A DNA stretch of 64,000 nucleotides from Aquicella siphonis (GTDB lineage Bacteria; Pseudomonadota; Gammaproteobacteria; DSM-16500). Made by a program: the position numbers and the translations under genes. The notes under the pieces are model-generated. The model was not told the origin of the DNA. It saw only the letters and a program-made list of their open reading frames with translations, and did no database searches. The stretch is from assembly GCF_902459485.1 (NCBI RefSeq), contig NZ_LR699119.1, forward strand, positions 2,046,001 to 2,110,000. The letters run 5' to 3'. Below, in pieces: positions 1 to 9,754 of the stretch (its first letter is position 1; every line of letters starts with the position of its first letter).

Positions 1-85
1 CGCAGGTAGCTTATTTTAGAGTCAATATGATATAAAATTAAAGATAAGGATCTATAATAATTTTATAAAAGCGAAGGAGGTGTGT

Positions 86-445
86 ATGAACGGCTCAATC
101 CTTCTACAAAACATCAATCAACCCAGTGAAAAAAGAACACTACCCAAAACCGATATTGATATAGTTAATTTGGGCGACACAACACTCATGCGTGTCACAT
201 TTCAACCAGGCTGGAAATGGTCAGAATGCGTGAAACCAACTGTCGGCACTGATACTTGTCAGGCAGCGCATATCAATTATATTCTTTCAGGCCGTTTGAA
301 AGTCGTCATGGATGATGGCACAGAAAAAGAAATGCGACCGGGTGATTGTGCCGTAATCGCACCAGGTCATGATGCATGGGTGATTGGCGATGAACCCTGC
401 ATAGCATTGGATTTTTCTGCAGGTAAAATGTATGGAAAGAAATAG
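86..445 (+). CDS. Small cupin-domain protein
   Basis: A 119-residue single-domain cupin with no signal peptide. The middle carries the double-stranded beta-helix pattern: a first motif around the AHINYILSGRLKVVMDDG segment and a second around RPGDCAVIAPGHDAW, followed by a closing beta strand. Small stand-alone cupins of this kind bind a metal or a small ligand; the substrate cannot be told from sequence. A GTG at 80 is also in frame, but it lies inside the AAGGAGG Shine-Dalgarno (74-80); ATG 86 has normal spacing and is preferred. A TATAAT hexamer at 53-58 may be its -10 box. The gene converges on the DUF4166 gene. Confidence 0.8.
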   Translation: MNGSILLQNINQPSEKRTLPKTDIDIVNLGDTTLMRVTFQPGWKWSECVKPTVGTDTCQAAHINYILSGRLKVVMDDGTEKEMRPGDCAVIAPGHDAWVIGDEPCIALDFSAGKMYGKK

Positions 446-529
446 CCTTGCATTCAAATATATGCTGATGCTGTTAGCCGATAAGGCATATGATGCGAAT
501 GAATAACAAAAATACTTGCCATAGTGGAA

Positions 530-1138
530 TCAATTTACCGGCTCCATGATTTTAAACTCGCCCGCATAAAAATATTTACCAAACAGCGGATGCACCATTT
601 CCATTTTCATCCGGAATGACTCATCGGACACTGCAAACTCTTCTGCGTATACCCGGCCCAGAAACACAGTGAGCGGCAAGGGCAGCACCATGCCAAATAC
701 TTTCCAGACATAACCGAGATGATTGAGTGTGATTTTATGTCCGTCATATAAATATCTGAATCGCCAGCCCAGTCCCCATGCCGTGAACTCGGTCACCACT
801 TCATCCTTCACAGGCAGCATGCAGGAACGAAAATGCCAGGGTGTTTTTCCAGGAAAGTAAAAAATGCGGTCCAGATAAAACGCGCGGGAGTGCTCATCAC
901 TCAGGTAGCGAACGGTAACAGGAATATCACTGCCGGAATACGGCACCAGCATATTCAACGCTCTGAAGACGGGTGATAACAGCCTGAATAATCCGGTACT
1001 GCCAACTTCCATTTTTCCCTGTGCCGTCACCACATCCTGACTAAACGGCCGGTTGGCATAATGCTTGCGCATCACGGGAGGCAATTGTTCCCAGGCTTTG
1101 GCAAACACGGGTTTGAATATCGGTTCATCCTGATTCAT
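530..1138 (-). CDS. DUF4166 domain protein
   Basis: About 202 residues, recognised as DUF4166 from the opening FAKAWEQLPPVMRKHYANRP and the downstream beta-rich body. The family has no established function. It often sits beside DCC-family thioredoxin-like proteins and SDR or oxidoreductase genes, as here, where it follows and overlaps the DUF393 gene (overlap 1125-1138). The overlap implies translational coupling. A TTG at 1150 in the same frame is an alternative start; neither has a clear Shine-Dalgarno, which fits coupling to the upstream gene. Confidence 0.75.
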   Translation of the reverse strand: MNQDEPIFKPVFAKAWEQLPPVMRKHYANRPFSQDVVTAQGKMEVGSTGLFRLLSPVFRALNMLVPYSGSDIPVTVRYLSDEHSRAFYLDRIFYFPGKTPWHFRSCMLPVKDEVVTEFTAWGLGWRFRYLYDGHKITLNHLGYVWKVFGMVLPLPLTVFLGRVYAEEFAVSDESFRMKMEMVHPLFGKYFYAGEFKIMEPVN

Positions 1139-1535
1139 GACTGCCGCCAAGATTTTTTATCTTTGGCACGCCATTCCACCAGAGCAAGCCGTTTCGCACA
1201 TATTTAAAAAGAGGATAAAAAAGCCTGGAAATAATTTTCGAACGAAACAGAAGCGCATTGAAACAATTAAACCAGTCATGATCTGAACTCATCAGACCGA
1301 GTATATGCATGGCATCCGGTCCATGATAAAAATGATTGTTATACTTGACCACCACGCCTTGATCGAGATCAAGCTTTTTAGCATTGATTTCATCCAGCAC
1401 CGGGTGAGGCTGACGCGCATTGATCATTTCAAAATGTCCGACTGATTCGCGAATTTTTATCATTTTTGCAAATGAGTCGCATAACGGACAATCACCATCA
1501 TAGATTAACAAAACTGACTGTTGTGCCTGGGACAT
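1125..1535 (-). CDS. DUF393 (DCC-family) thiol-disulfide oxidoreductase-like protein
   Basis: A 136-residue protein starting MSQAQQ and reaching at once the family signature YDGDCPLC, with the C-x-x-C pair at residues 16 and 19. DCC/DUF393 proteins have a thioredoxin-like fold and are presumed thiol oxidoreductases; few have been tested. ATG 1535 is preferred over a TTG at 1574 because GAGGAG lies just upstream of it, although the spacing is a little long. First gene of a two-gene unit with the DUF4166 gene. Confidence 0.8.
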   Translation of the reverse strand: MSQAQQSVLLIYDGDCPLCDSFAKMIKIRESVGHFEMINARQPHPVLDEINAKKLDLDQGVVVKYNNHFYHGPDAMHILGLMSSDHDWFNCFNALLFRSKIISRLFYPLFKYVRNGLLWWNGVPKIKNLGGSHESG

Positions 1536-1675
1536 AAAACGCTTAAAGCTCCTCGGCTCTTTTAGCCGTCTCAAGGTTGGAATGACCCGTCCATATTAAC
1601 AGAATATAGGGGTTAAAGTCTTAACACATAAGAATGCTTATTGAACCGCATCAATCACACAAACAGCCTGATCCA

Positions 1676-3622
1676 TCAAGAGGATTCCATTTTTTTTCGC
1701 GCCGCGATGAGATCATCCACAACACCGGGATTGGCCAATGTGGAAGTATCACCCAGGCTGTTCAATTCATTGCTGGCAATTTTGCGCAAAATTCTCCGCA
1801 TGATTTTTCCGGACCGGGTTTTAGGCAAATCATCAGCCCACTGAATCTCCTCAGGCGTGGCAATCGGGCCGATTAAACTGCGCACATGCTGGATTAACTC
1901 GTTGTTTAATTGGTCAGTTTGTTGAACGCCTTCCTTGGTGGTGATATACGCATAAATCGCCTGGCCTTTTATCTCATGCGGAATACCCACTACCGCCGCT
2001 TCTGAAACAGACGGATGCGCGATAAAAGCGCTTTCCAGCTCTTCCGTCCCGAGACGGTGCCCGGAAACCTTAATCACATCGTCATCACGACCGCTAATCC
2101 AGTAATATCCATCTTTATCACGCCGCGCGCCGTCACCCGTGAGATAATTCCCGGGTGACTCCTTGAAATAAGCATCAATGAAACGCTGATGATCGCGATA
2201 AATTGTGTGCATAAGCCCAGGCCAGGGCTGCCTGATGACCAAATGCCCGGTTCTGTCATCCTCGATCGTTTCGCCTCGCTCATCAACAATCGCAGGTTCG
2301 ATTCCCAAAAACGGCCATGACGCTGACCCGGGTTTTAACAATGTCGCTCCAGGCAGAGGCGTGATCAACACACCGCCTGTTTCTGTCTGCCACCACGTAT
2401 CCACAATAGGACATCGCCCCTCACCCACAACCTGGTAATACCACTCCCAGACATCCGGATTGATAGGCTCGCCCACCGTACCCAATAATGTCAGGCTTTT
2501 TCGGCTGGTACGCGTGACCCATTCATCTCCCTCCCGGCGCAAAGCACGAATCGCAGTCGGAGCGGTATAAAAAATATTGACCTGGTGCCGGTCAATGATT
2601 TCCCAAAAACGAGAAAACGTCGGGTAGTTCGGCGCACCTTCAAACATGAGCGTAGTCGCGCCGTTTGCCAGTGGTCCATAGATGATATAGGAATGGCCGG
2701 TGATCCATCCTACATCTGCCGTGCACCAGTAAATGTCGCCCTCGTGATAATCAAAAATATAATGGTGCGTGACCGCGGCATAAACCAGATAACCGCCCGT
2801 GACATGCAGCACACCTTTTGGTTTTCCCGTTGACCCGGAAGTATAGAGGATAAACAAGGGATCCATCGCATCCATGATTTCCACAGGGCAGTCATCACCC
2901 GCTTTCCTTATTTTTTCGTGATACCACACATCGCGGCTTTCATCCCAGGAAACCGGAGCGCCTGTCCGCTTTACCACGATAACGCATTTGACGCCCGGAC
3001 ATGACATCAAGGCCGTGTCGGCATTTTTTTTGATTGGAATTGTTTTCCCGCCTCGAATGCCCTCATCGGCGGTGATTAATAAAGTCGCCTCCGCATCCAG
3101 AATCCGCGCCTTGAGCGCATCAGAAGAAAATCCAGCAAACACCACGGAATGAATGGCGCCAATGCGCGCGCAAGCCAGCATCGCAACCGCCGCTTCAGGT
3201 ATCATGGGCAGATAAATACAAACCCGGTCTCCCTTTTTTACGCCCTGGTTTTTTAACACGTTTGCAAAGCGGCAGACTTCCCGATGAAGTTCACTGTATG
3301 TGATATGCCGCACTTCGTCGGGATTATCTCCCTCCCAGATAATGGCGGTTTGATCCTTTCGCTGGTCAAGGTGGCGGTCAAGGCAATTGTGACAGGCATT
3401 GAGCTTGCCTCCGGTAAACCAGGCCATATCAAGCTTTTCAAACCCCCCGGATTTAACAGAATCCCACCTGGCAAACCAGGAAATAAATTCCTCCGCCTGC
3501 TCACCCCAAAATCCCGCTGGATCCTCAATCGAGCGCTTATAAAGCGCTTGATAACCCGCCTTGTCCAAATAAGCCTTTTTCACAAATGAAGCAGAAACCT
3601 CATGTTGCTTGTTCTCAGTCAT
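1676..3622 (-). CDS. acs: Acetyl-CoA synthetase (AMP-forming)
   Basis: A 648-residue protein that converts acetate, ATP and CoA to acetyl-CoA, AMP and PPi. It has the ANL-superfamily motifs in order: phosphate-binding [11 protein letters not shown], the adenine/acetate-pocket TWWQTETGG, the hinge region [21 protein letters not shown], and the C-terminal [11 protein letters not shown] with the lysine that is reversibly acetylated in this family. Length equals that of E. coli Acs (652). ATG 3622 is chosen over an upstream in-frame TTG because AAGGA lies 9 bases before it. It follows the patZ-type acetyltransferase by 71 bases on the same strand, so enzyme and probable regulator may be co-transcribed. 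Confidence 0.96.
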   Translation of the reverse strand: MTENKQHEVSASFVKKAYLDKAGYQALYKRSIEDPAGFWGEQAEEFISWFARWDSVKSGGFEKLDMAWFTGGKLNACHNCLDRHLDQRKDQTAIIWEGDNPDEVRHITYSELHREVCRFANVLKNQGVKKGDRVCIYLPMIPEAAVAMLACARIGAIHSVVFAGFSSDALKARILDAEATLLITADEGIRGGKTIPIKKNADTALMSCPGVKCVIVVKRTGAPVSWDESRDVWYHEKIRKAGDDCPVEIMDAMDPLFILYTSGSTGKPKGVLHVTGGYLVYAAVTHHYIFDYHEGDIYWCTADVGWITGHSYIIYGPLANGATTLMFEGAPNYPTFSRFWEIIDRHQVNIFYTAPTAIRALRREGDEWVTRTSRKSLTLLGTVGEPINPDVWEWYYQVVGEGRCPIVDTWWQTETGGVLITPLPGATLLKPGSASWPFLGIEPAIVDERGETIEDDRTGHLVIRQPWPGLMHTIYRDHQRFIDAYFKESPGNYLTGDGARRDKDGYYWISGRDDDVIKVSGHRLGTEELESAFIAHPSVSEAAVVGIPHEIKGQAIYAYITTKEGVQQTDQLNNELIQHVRSLIGPIATPEEIQWADDLPKTRSGKIMRRILRKIASNELNSLGDTSTLANPGVVDDLIAARKKMESS

Positions 3623-3693
3623 AAGTTGATATCCTTGATCGACATCTTTAAATAAATTCAATATTGTTTAACACTACAAAGCGCTTGCTTAAA

Positions 3694-6372
3694 TTAAGTA
3701 ATTGATTTTGTAACCATGATAATCGAGGGATCTTCCATTCTGGAAAGCGAAAACCCCAAGTGTTTCACCAGCTCCAGCATAAGAATATTGCTGGACAATA
3801 TCTCGCCCATCATGGTCTTCACACCATGGGTCCTGGCAACGCCCATCAACTCACTCATGAGGCGGGTCCCTATGCCTTTGTTCTGCCATTCATCCGCCAC
3901 CACCAACGCGAACTCGCAGGTATCCTGATCCGGATTGATAATATAACGGGCGACACCGATATGGATTTCTTCGCCATTTTTTTTGTAGGTAGAAATCAGC
4001 GCCATTTCGCGATCGTAATCAATTTGCGTGAAGCGCACCAGCATGGCGGGAGTCAATTCCTGCAAATGCTCCATGAAACGGAAATATCTGGATTGAGGAG
4101 ACAAGTTGCGGACAAAATCCTGTTCAATCTTGGCGTCTTCCGGACGTATAGGCCGAATAGTGATATTGGTGCCATCAGAAAGCTGCCAGGTTGAAATCAG
4201 ATGACTTGGATAAGGGCAAATCGCCATATGAGAATAAGCAATAGGAGAGAGGGGCGGGGCATCTATCACAATGCGGGCATCAACCGCAACGGCTTCCCTG
4301 TCATTCACTATCAAGGGATTAATATCCATTTCCTGGATATAAGGCAGTTCGCACACCATTTCTGAAACACGGAGAAGAATATTGATCAACGTCTCCATAT
4401 TAACAGGTTTCATATTGCGAAACTGGCCCAGCAATTTTGACACGCGTGTTTTTTCAATCAAATGCCTGGCGATCACCTGGTTAAGCGGCGGCAGGGCAAT
4501 GGCGCGGTCATGGATGATCTCGACCAGGGACCCGCCCGCTCCAAACGTAATAACAGGCCCGAAAACCTTGTCCCTGACAACTCCAATCATTAACTCACGA
4601 TTATTGGGATCCTTATACATGTTTTCCACTGTCACACCAGAGATTCTGGCGTCCGGCCGGCTTTGTCTGGCACTATCCATCAACCTGGCAAATGCCCCTC
4701 TTACCGCTTCTGCATTTTCAATATTCAGTTGCACACCGCCCACATCCTGCTTGTGTGTGATATCGGGCGAATTGATTTTCATGACGAGAGGGAATTGAAT
4801 TGATTCGGCCGCAATCAGAGCCTCATTCGCACTACGCGCTTCTATGGTCTGTGTAATGGGAATACCAAACGCCTTTAGAATCGCTTTTGATTCGGTTGTG
4901 GTCAATATTTTACGGCGTTCTGACAATACTCCTTCTATGATCAGACGCGACCCGCTGATATCAGGTTTTGGCTGCGGAGATAACGGTGCCGGGACCTGCA
5001 GCAGCAATTGCTGATTACGTTGATATTCGGCAAGATAGGAAAAAGCTTCCACCCCTTTTTCAGGCGTGTCGAAACAAGGAATTTGATGCTCAGAAAATAA
5101 TGCCCAGGATGATTTGACATGACTTTCACCCATCCAGCAGGCTATTGTAGGTTTACCAAATTCTTTGGCATCAGCCACGATTTGTTCAGCCACTTTAAGC
5201 GGCTTTGACATCGCTACCGGAATCAGGATCGTTAGCAGTCCGTCGATGTTTGTATCTTTGGAGCAAATATCCAGCGCGTTATGATAACGCTCCGGTGTGG
5301 CATCGCCAATAATATCGACCGGATTCTGGTGCGACCATTCGTTTGGCAGAACAGCATTAAGCCGTGCCATCGTTTCTTCACTCAATTTGGGCAAAGCAAT
5401 ATTCAATTCCGCCGCGCGGTCCGCCGCCATCACCCCCGCACCACCGCCATTCGTAATGATCGCAAGCCGCCCTCCCTTGGCCCGGTAATTGCTAGACAAG
5501 ACTTCAGCGGCAGAAAACAACTGCTCAATTGTCAACACACGCACCGCGCCCGCCCTGCGCAAGGCCGCATCAAATGCGTCATCATCGCCAACCAGCGCGC
5601 CGGTATGGGAACGCGCGGCGCCTGATCCCTGCGCATTTCGCCCGCCCTTGATCACGATAACCGGCTTCATGCGCGCCGCCGAACGAAGGCCGCTCATAAA
5701 ACGGCGCGCGTCATGAATTCCCTCGATATAAAGCAATATACTTTTTGTTTCTGTGTCAACCGCCAAAAAATCCAGTATCTCGCCAAAATCCAGATCAGCG
5801 GCATTGCCCAGTGAAACTATGGTTGAAAATCCTATCTTTTTATTAAAAGCCCAGTCCAGGATAGCGGCAACAATCGCGCCTGACTGGGAAACGAGAGCAA
5901 TATGTCCCGTCGCAGCAATGTTGTTATCAAATGTGGCATTCAGTTTGATATGAGGACGCATGATGCCCAGACAGTTAGGGCCGATAAGACGCATGCGGTA
6001 TTCATGAGAAGATTTCAAAAAGGACTGTTCCAGCTCTTTACCTTTGCTGCCTGTTTCGCTAAAACCGGCTGAAATCACGACGGCAGCCCTCACGCCTTTT
6101 TCGCCGCACTCTGAAATAATATGCGGAACAGTGTGCGCCGGTGTCGTAATGACGGCAAGATCTATGGATCCCGGAATGTCCTTGACACTGGAAAAGGCTT
6201 TCACACCCTGAACCTGACCATGTCTGGGATTAACCGGAAACAGCTTACCGGGAAAATCGCCTTTTAGCAGGTTGCTGAACAACTTCATGCCCACCGAATC
6301 AGGACGGTCACTCGCACCTATGACGGCAATGGAAGACGGATTGAACAGCTTGTCCAGATAATGCGTTCCCAC
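3694..6372 (-). CDS. patZ: Protein lysine acetyltransferase, PatZ/Pat type (acyl-CoA synthetase-GNAT fusion)
   Basis: An 892-residue protein with E. coli PatZ architecture (886): CoA-binding Rossmann domain (opening IAVIGASDRPDSVG), succinyl-CoA ligase-like domains, ATP-grasp domain (about 480-690, SKAILKAFGIPI), and a C-terminal GNAT domain (about 730-885) with the acetyl-CoA loop QNKGIGTRL. Pat enzymes acetylate the catalytic lysine of Acs and switch it off, and acs lies directly downstream. The start is GTG with AAGGAG 9 bases upstream. The SHTG motif near residue 256, which in ADP-forming synthetases holds the phosphorylated histidine, is intact, so some ligase activity cannot be excluded. 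Confidence 0.92.
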   Translation of the reverse strand: MGTHYLDKLFNPSSIAVIGASDRPDSVGMKLFSNLLKGDFPGKLFPVNPRHGQVQGVKAFSSVKDIPGSIDLAVITTPAHTVPHIISECGEKGVRAAVVISAGFSETGSKGKELEQSFLKSSHEYRMRLIGPNCLGIMRPHIKLNATFDNNIAATGHIALVSQSGAIVAAILDWAFNKKIGFSTIVSLGNAADLDFGEILDFLAVDTETKSILLYIEGIHDARRFMSGLRSAARMKPVIVIKGGRNAQGSGAARSHTGALVGDDDAFDAALRRAGAVRVLTIEQLFSAAEVLSSNYRAKGGRLAIITNGGGAGVMAADRAAELNIALPKLSEETMARLNAVLPNEWSHQNPVDIIGDATPERYHNALDICSKDTNIDGLLTILIPVAMSKPLKVAEQIVADAKEFGKPTIACWMGESHVKSSWALFSEHQIPCFDTPEKGVEAFSYLAEYQRNQQLLLQVPAPLSPQPKPDISGSRLIIEGVLSERRKILTTTESKAILKAFGIPITQTIEARSANEALIAAESIQFPLVMKINSPDITHKQDVGGVQLNIENAEAVRGAFARLMDSARQSRPDARISGVTVENMYKDPNNRELMIGVVRDKVFGPVITFGAGGSLVEIIHDRAIALPPLNQVIARHLIEKTRVSKLLGQFRNMKPVNMETLINILLRVSEMVCELPYIQEMDINPLIVNDREAVAVDARIVIDAPPLSPIAYSHMAICPYPSHLISTWQLSDGTNITIRPIRPEDAKIEQDFVRNLSPQSRYFRFMEHLQELTPAMLVRFTQIDYDREMALISTYKKNGEEIHIGVARYIINPDQDTCEFALVVADEWQNKGIGTRLMSELMGVARTHGVKTMMGEILSSNILMLELVKHLGFSLSRMEDPSIIMVTKSIT

Positions 6373-6551
6373 GGTATAAACTCCTTGCCAAATTGTATCG
6401 CGTTATCGATGACGGTTTGGACCATGAACCTGATAAGCCTTTTGTATAACAGGATTTAACACCTGTCGCCAGCCCGGGCAATCAGTAATTGTAATATGAC
6501 GGCGCTGCTCCGGCCAGAGCCGGCAGCCTCAATAAATATAAATAAAGTGAG

Positions 6552-7685
6552 TTACACAGTATAACCCGGTTGTCCCAGATCTGTCTGACCGATTTCAAGA
6601 TTCGATGTTGAGGAAGACGAACAGGATGAAGAGGTTGGAGAAGATAAAACGAATTGACTCGTCCCGGTTTTCATTTTCATGACCTGCTGCGTAAAGACAT
6701 CAATAACCCGAATCAGACCATCAATGTCCACCGAGTTACACATACTCTGTTCCTTGAATATCGACTTGCATCGCAGCCAGGCGTACTGGATCTCTGACTG
6801 ATCAAAATAGCGGTCGAAATAGTCAAACTCTCTGGCCAGCGTCAGAAAATCATTCTCCATCTGAAACGGCTTGGCATCAAGAAAGGCCGAACCAAAATCA
6901 ATCACTGTACACTCATAAGTCTCCACTGCGATGATAAAGTTTTTTAACTGGGCATCATTATGTGCAATTTTTCTTTCATGAATGGCCATGAGCGCGCGCA
7001 TGCAGGATTGAATGATTCTGGAAAATGTTTCAACTTGTTGTGAAACAGGCATACCTGAAAAATTCGTATTGACAAATTTAAGCAGCTGCATCCCTTCAAT
7101 GTGTTTCAAAAGAATATATTTTTTGTTCTTGACAAGAAAGTGATCCACATACATACCACACCGCTTCAGGGATCCCACCTCATCCGCAACATACTCCGCT
7201 TTTTCTTCGCCAAATATATCCGTGACCACATCTCTATGCTGCGGTCCGGACGGACGCGGACCCGCTTGCCCGGAAAATGAAAATATATCATCAAACAATG
7301 ATAATTGCCGCGGCTGTTGTTCAGGTTTTTTCTTGGCGCATACATTTTCAATTTTCACACCGATTATATTATCCGCAAGCGTAAAATGCCCAGACGTATT
7401 TCGTTTCAAGGGAAACAATCTCCTGTATTTGCCTTGATTGCCTTTGGCTTCAGCGGAATGCGTGACCTTGGAATCATTATCGATGAAATAATAATTTCCA
7501 CTGGAATCTTTCAGAATTGAGAATGGAATTTCGACAGGCTTGCTGATGGGGAAACCGTCGGAAAATCCTGTTTTTTTACTATACTTACGCTGACCAAGAG
7601 CATCAGACTCCCACAGGAAAATGATCTGCTCCGCCTTTTCGATAACTTCTTGCGTCTGGATTTCATTTAGATTTGGCAGCAACAT
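6552..7685 (-). CDS. Eukaryotic-like protein kinase-fold protein, effector candidate
   Basis: A 377-residue protein with no close family that I recognise. The kinase core is visible: a hinge-like segment YILLKHIEGMQL (190-201), a catalytic loop IAHNDAQLKNF with H242, D244, K248 and N249 (HxDxxxxN), and the metal-binding DFG at 263-265. The N-terminal lobe is divergent, with an insertion around residues 115-150, and no typical glycine loop is evident. The C-terminal 35 residues are Ser/Thr-rich, as in some Dot/Icm substrates. The promoter carries a PmrA-box-like repeat (7732-7751). I infer a translocated effector kinase; a pseudokinase or an intrabacterial kinase remain possible. Confidence 0.7.
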   Translation of the reverse strand: MLLPNLNEIQTQEVIEKAEQIIFLWESDALGQRKYSKKTGFSDGFPISKPVEIPFSILKDSSGNYYFIDNDSKVTHSAEAKGNQGKYRRLFPLKRNTSGHFTLADNIIGVKIENVCAKKKPEQQPRQLSLFDDIFSFSGQAGPRPSGPQHRDVVTDIFGEEKAEYVADEVGSLKRCGMYVDHFLVKNKKYILLKHIEGMQLLKFVNTNFSGMPVSQQVETFSRIIQSCMRALMAIHERKIAHNDAQLKNFIIAVETYECTVIDFGSAFLDAKPFQMENDFLTLAREFDYFDRYFDQSEIQYAWLRCKSIFKEQSMCNSVDIDGLIRVIDVFTQQVMKMKTGTSQFVLSSPTSSSCSSSSTSNLEIGQTDLGQPGYTV

Positions 7686-7718
7686 GGCGTGTCGTTGTTG
7701 TAATAATAATGAAAATAT

Positions 7719-7751
7719 ATTTTATACGTTTCGAATTAAGGCAACATTAAT
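7719..7751 (-). promoter_or_regulatory. PmrA-box-like tandem motif and -10 of the kinase gene
   Basis: Read on the minus strand: ATTAATGTT (7751-7743), GC, CTTAATTCG (7740-7732), then 7 bases, then TAAAAT (7724-7719). The PmrA consensus in Legionella and Coxiella is two cTTAATatT halves separated by 2 bp and overlapping the -35 region. The halves match at 7/9 and 6/9 positions. The same layout recurs at 30774-30793, 42224-42256 and 46102-46134. Confidence 0.6.
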
Positions 7752-7899
7752 GCCCCAGCGGAAACAACACACTATCTATCAGCTTTATTCCTCGATTAAA
7801 ATCAAACCCTTACCAAATGCGCATTCTTGTCCGTTCGCAACATTGCCGCGCTTGAGATACTATAAATATAGGAAATGCCTCGCTAACAGGAGCAAGAAG

Positions 7900-8082
7900 A
7901 TGCAATACATATTGATTACTTCGATTATAGGCGAAGACAAAAGCCCGATTGACACCGAGGAATTCTCCCGAGCCGTCACGGACAAATTATTGGAAGGTTA
8001 TGAATTATCAGGAAGCGCAGGCGCCGTCCTGGATCCCAAGTACGGTCTGATTTATACACAGGCCATGATAAAACGTGAATAG
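7900..8082 (+). CDS. DUF1737-like small protein
   Basis: A 60-residue protein (starts MQYILITS) fitting the DUF1737 pattern: an opening strand, a helix whose end reads LLEGYELSGSAG, and a closing YTQAMIKRE. Proteins of this family are small, soluble and of unknown role. The reading frame is open far upstream, but the start is placed at ATG 7900 because CAGGAG lies just before it and the homologous part begins there. Divergent from the kinase gene. Confidence 0.7.
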   Translation: MQYILITSIIGEDKSPIDTEEFSRAVTDKLLEGYELSGSAGAVLDPKYGLIYTQAMIKRE

Positions 8083-8150
8083 TCGCTGGAATTGCAGTCA
8101 GCCTTGCAAGACAGGTGTAATCCGCGCCTGCCTGATGCAAAATCAATGAA

Positions 8151-9482
8151 TTATTGAAACACCTTCAAACGTTCCGAATCCGGCGCGAGATGCTGGGCAA
8201 CCCGCACAGCCGATGCAATTGCACTTTCATGTGAATCATTATCATACGTCCACATACCGACAAACCAGATATTGTTATTTCCCTGCAGTTTTCTTATCTC
8301 ATCCTGCACCATGAAAAAATTATAATCCGTAACAGGATGCCTGTAATTTATCAATGCGTATAACTTGTCTGGAACCGGACTGCCTGTATCCTTGGGGCTG
8401 CGCACATCATAAGTGACCCATGATTTGAAAATCGGCGTTTTGGATTTCCACGCCTTATACATGGTTAACGCCGACTTGGATCCATTAAAACGAACATTCG
8501 CAACACGCCAGTCATCCTTTTTGGGCGGCATAAAGCGCGCGTCACCATGTATCGCAATTTTGGTATCGATATACCTGATTTTACCCAGCAATTGAGCCAG
8601 GTCCGCCGTCTCATTCAATGTGCCGAGGATATGACTGGCAACGCTGGCATCCGTGGCAAAAACCAGATGGTCGTATTCCTTCACATCACCTTGTTCAGTC
8701 ATAACCGTGTAGCGCGTATTCATCTTGCCTACCTCTTTCACGCGTGAATTCAGACGGATCTCGGTATGCCGCAGCGAATCACGTACGGATTCGATATATT
8801 TTTTCAAGCCCCCGGTTACTTCATACCATCGATATTTTTCCGTATCATATCCTTCGATCAGATATTTCAGAGCGTTATACGCTGAATAATCCTGAACATC
8901 CTCCGGCGTCACTCCCCATGCCGCAGCCAATAGCGGATAAAGAAATTCAACCTTAAAAGACTTGCTCACACTCAAGCCATCCACAAACGCATGCAGCGTG
9001 GTGACTGTATCATGTTTTTTGATCAGCTTGCGGCCGTTATCAATCACGGTTTTCAATTGCAGGGAACGATAGAGATTGGCCGGCGTCAATGATCCCCACT
9101 CCACCTTGCCGTCATGGTAGGGAGGCAAAATGATTTGATCACTGCCATTGGTTTTATAAAACGTCGAAACCAAAGTGAATGATTTCAGAGGGATATCCAA
9201 ATAACGCAGCAGCTTCATGAAATTGGGATAAAAGGCTTCATTAAAAAATTCGGCCCCCGCCTCAACGACCACAGGCGCGCCGTCGACCATCACCTCTATG
9301 GAATTGGCGTGACCACCCAGCCGGTCTTGGGCTTCATAGACTGTGACATCATGCTTTTGCTCAAGCAGCCATGCTGCCACCAGGCCGGACGCGCCGCCGC
9401 CGATCACAGCGATTTTATCCGCATAACTTGTTTTTACAGTAAAAATGCAGGACAAGATCAGGATAGTAAATAGCTTTTTCAT
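8151..9482 (-). CDS. FAD-dependent oxidoreductase of the COG2907 type with signal peptide
   Basis: A 443-residue protein. It starts MKKLFTILILSCIFTVKTSYA, a typical signal peptide, and continues directly into the FAD-binding Rossmann motif IAVIGGGASGLVAAWLLE and the second dinucleotide element RLGGHANS. The body resembles the COG2907 group of predicted NAD/FAD-binding proteins related to amine oxidases and desaturases, usually cytoplasmic and often near cyclopropane synthases. ATG 9482 has GAAGGAA 6 bases upstream; an in-frame extension to 9569 has no such signal. The substrate is unknown. Export of a flavoprotein of this group is unusual and would need folding outside the cytoplasm or Tat export; no twin arginine is seen. 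Confidence 0.75.
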   Translation of the reverse strand: MKKLFTILILSCIFTVKTSYADKIAVIGGGASGLVAAWLLEQKHDVTVYEAQDRLGGHANSIEVMVDGAPVVVEAGAEFFNEAFYPNFMKLLRYLDIPLKSFTLVSTFYKTNGSDQIILPPYHDGKVEWGSLTPANLYRSLQLKTVIDNGRKLIKKHDTVTTLHAFVDGLSVSKSFKVEFLYPLLAAAWGVTPEDVQDYSAYNALKYLIEGYDTEKYRWYEVTGGLKKYIESVRDSLRHTEIRLNSRVKEVGKMNTRYTVMTEQGDVKEYDHLVFATDASVASHILGTLNETADLAQLLGKIRYIDTKIAIHGDARFMPPKKDDWRVANVRFNGSKSALTMYKAWKSKTPIFKSWVTYDVRSPKDTGSPVPDKLYALINYRHPVTDYNFFMVQDEIRKLQGNNNIWFVGMWTYDNDSHESAIASAVRVAQHLAPDSERLKVFQ

Positions 9483-9754
9483 AAAATCTTCCTTCAGCCA
9501 GACGAATGATAATCCTGTTTGAATAAGGCGGTTTTGAAGTGAATAACAGGTAAGATACTCATTAATCACGATGGTGACAAGCTGTGTTCTGGCGGGATGA
9601 AATCAATCATTTCACAGAGCAGATCTCATTATTCATATAACGGACAAGCATGATACAATGACCCAGCTATCAAGAGCGTTCATTGACACACAGCAATGAA
9701 CTGTTCTTTAAACACCCGCCGCCCTCGGACAATCTGACACAACAGGAACATTGA

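Noticed and set aside
6498-6530. Terminator after the kinase gene
   Set aside because: A CCGGC-CAGA-GCCGG stem exists but has a bulge further out and no T run; too weak to list.
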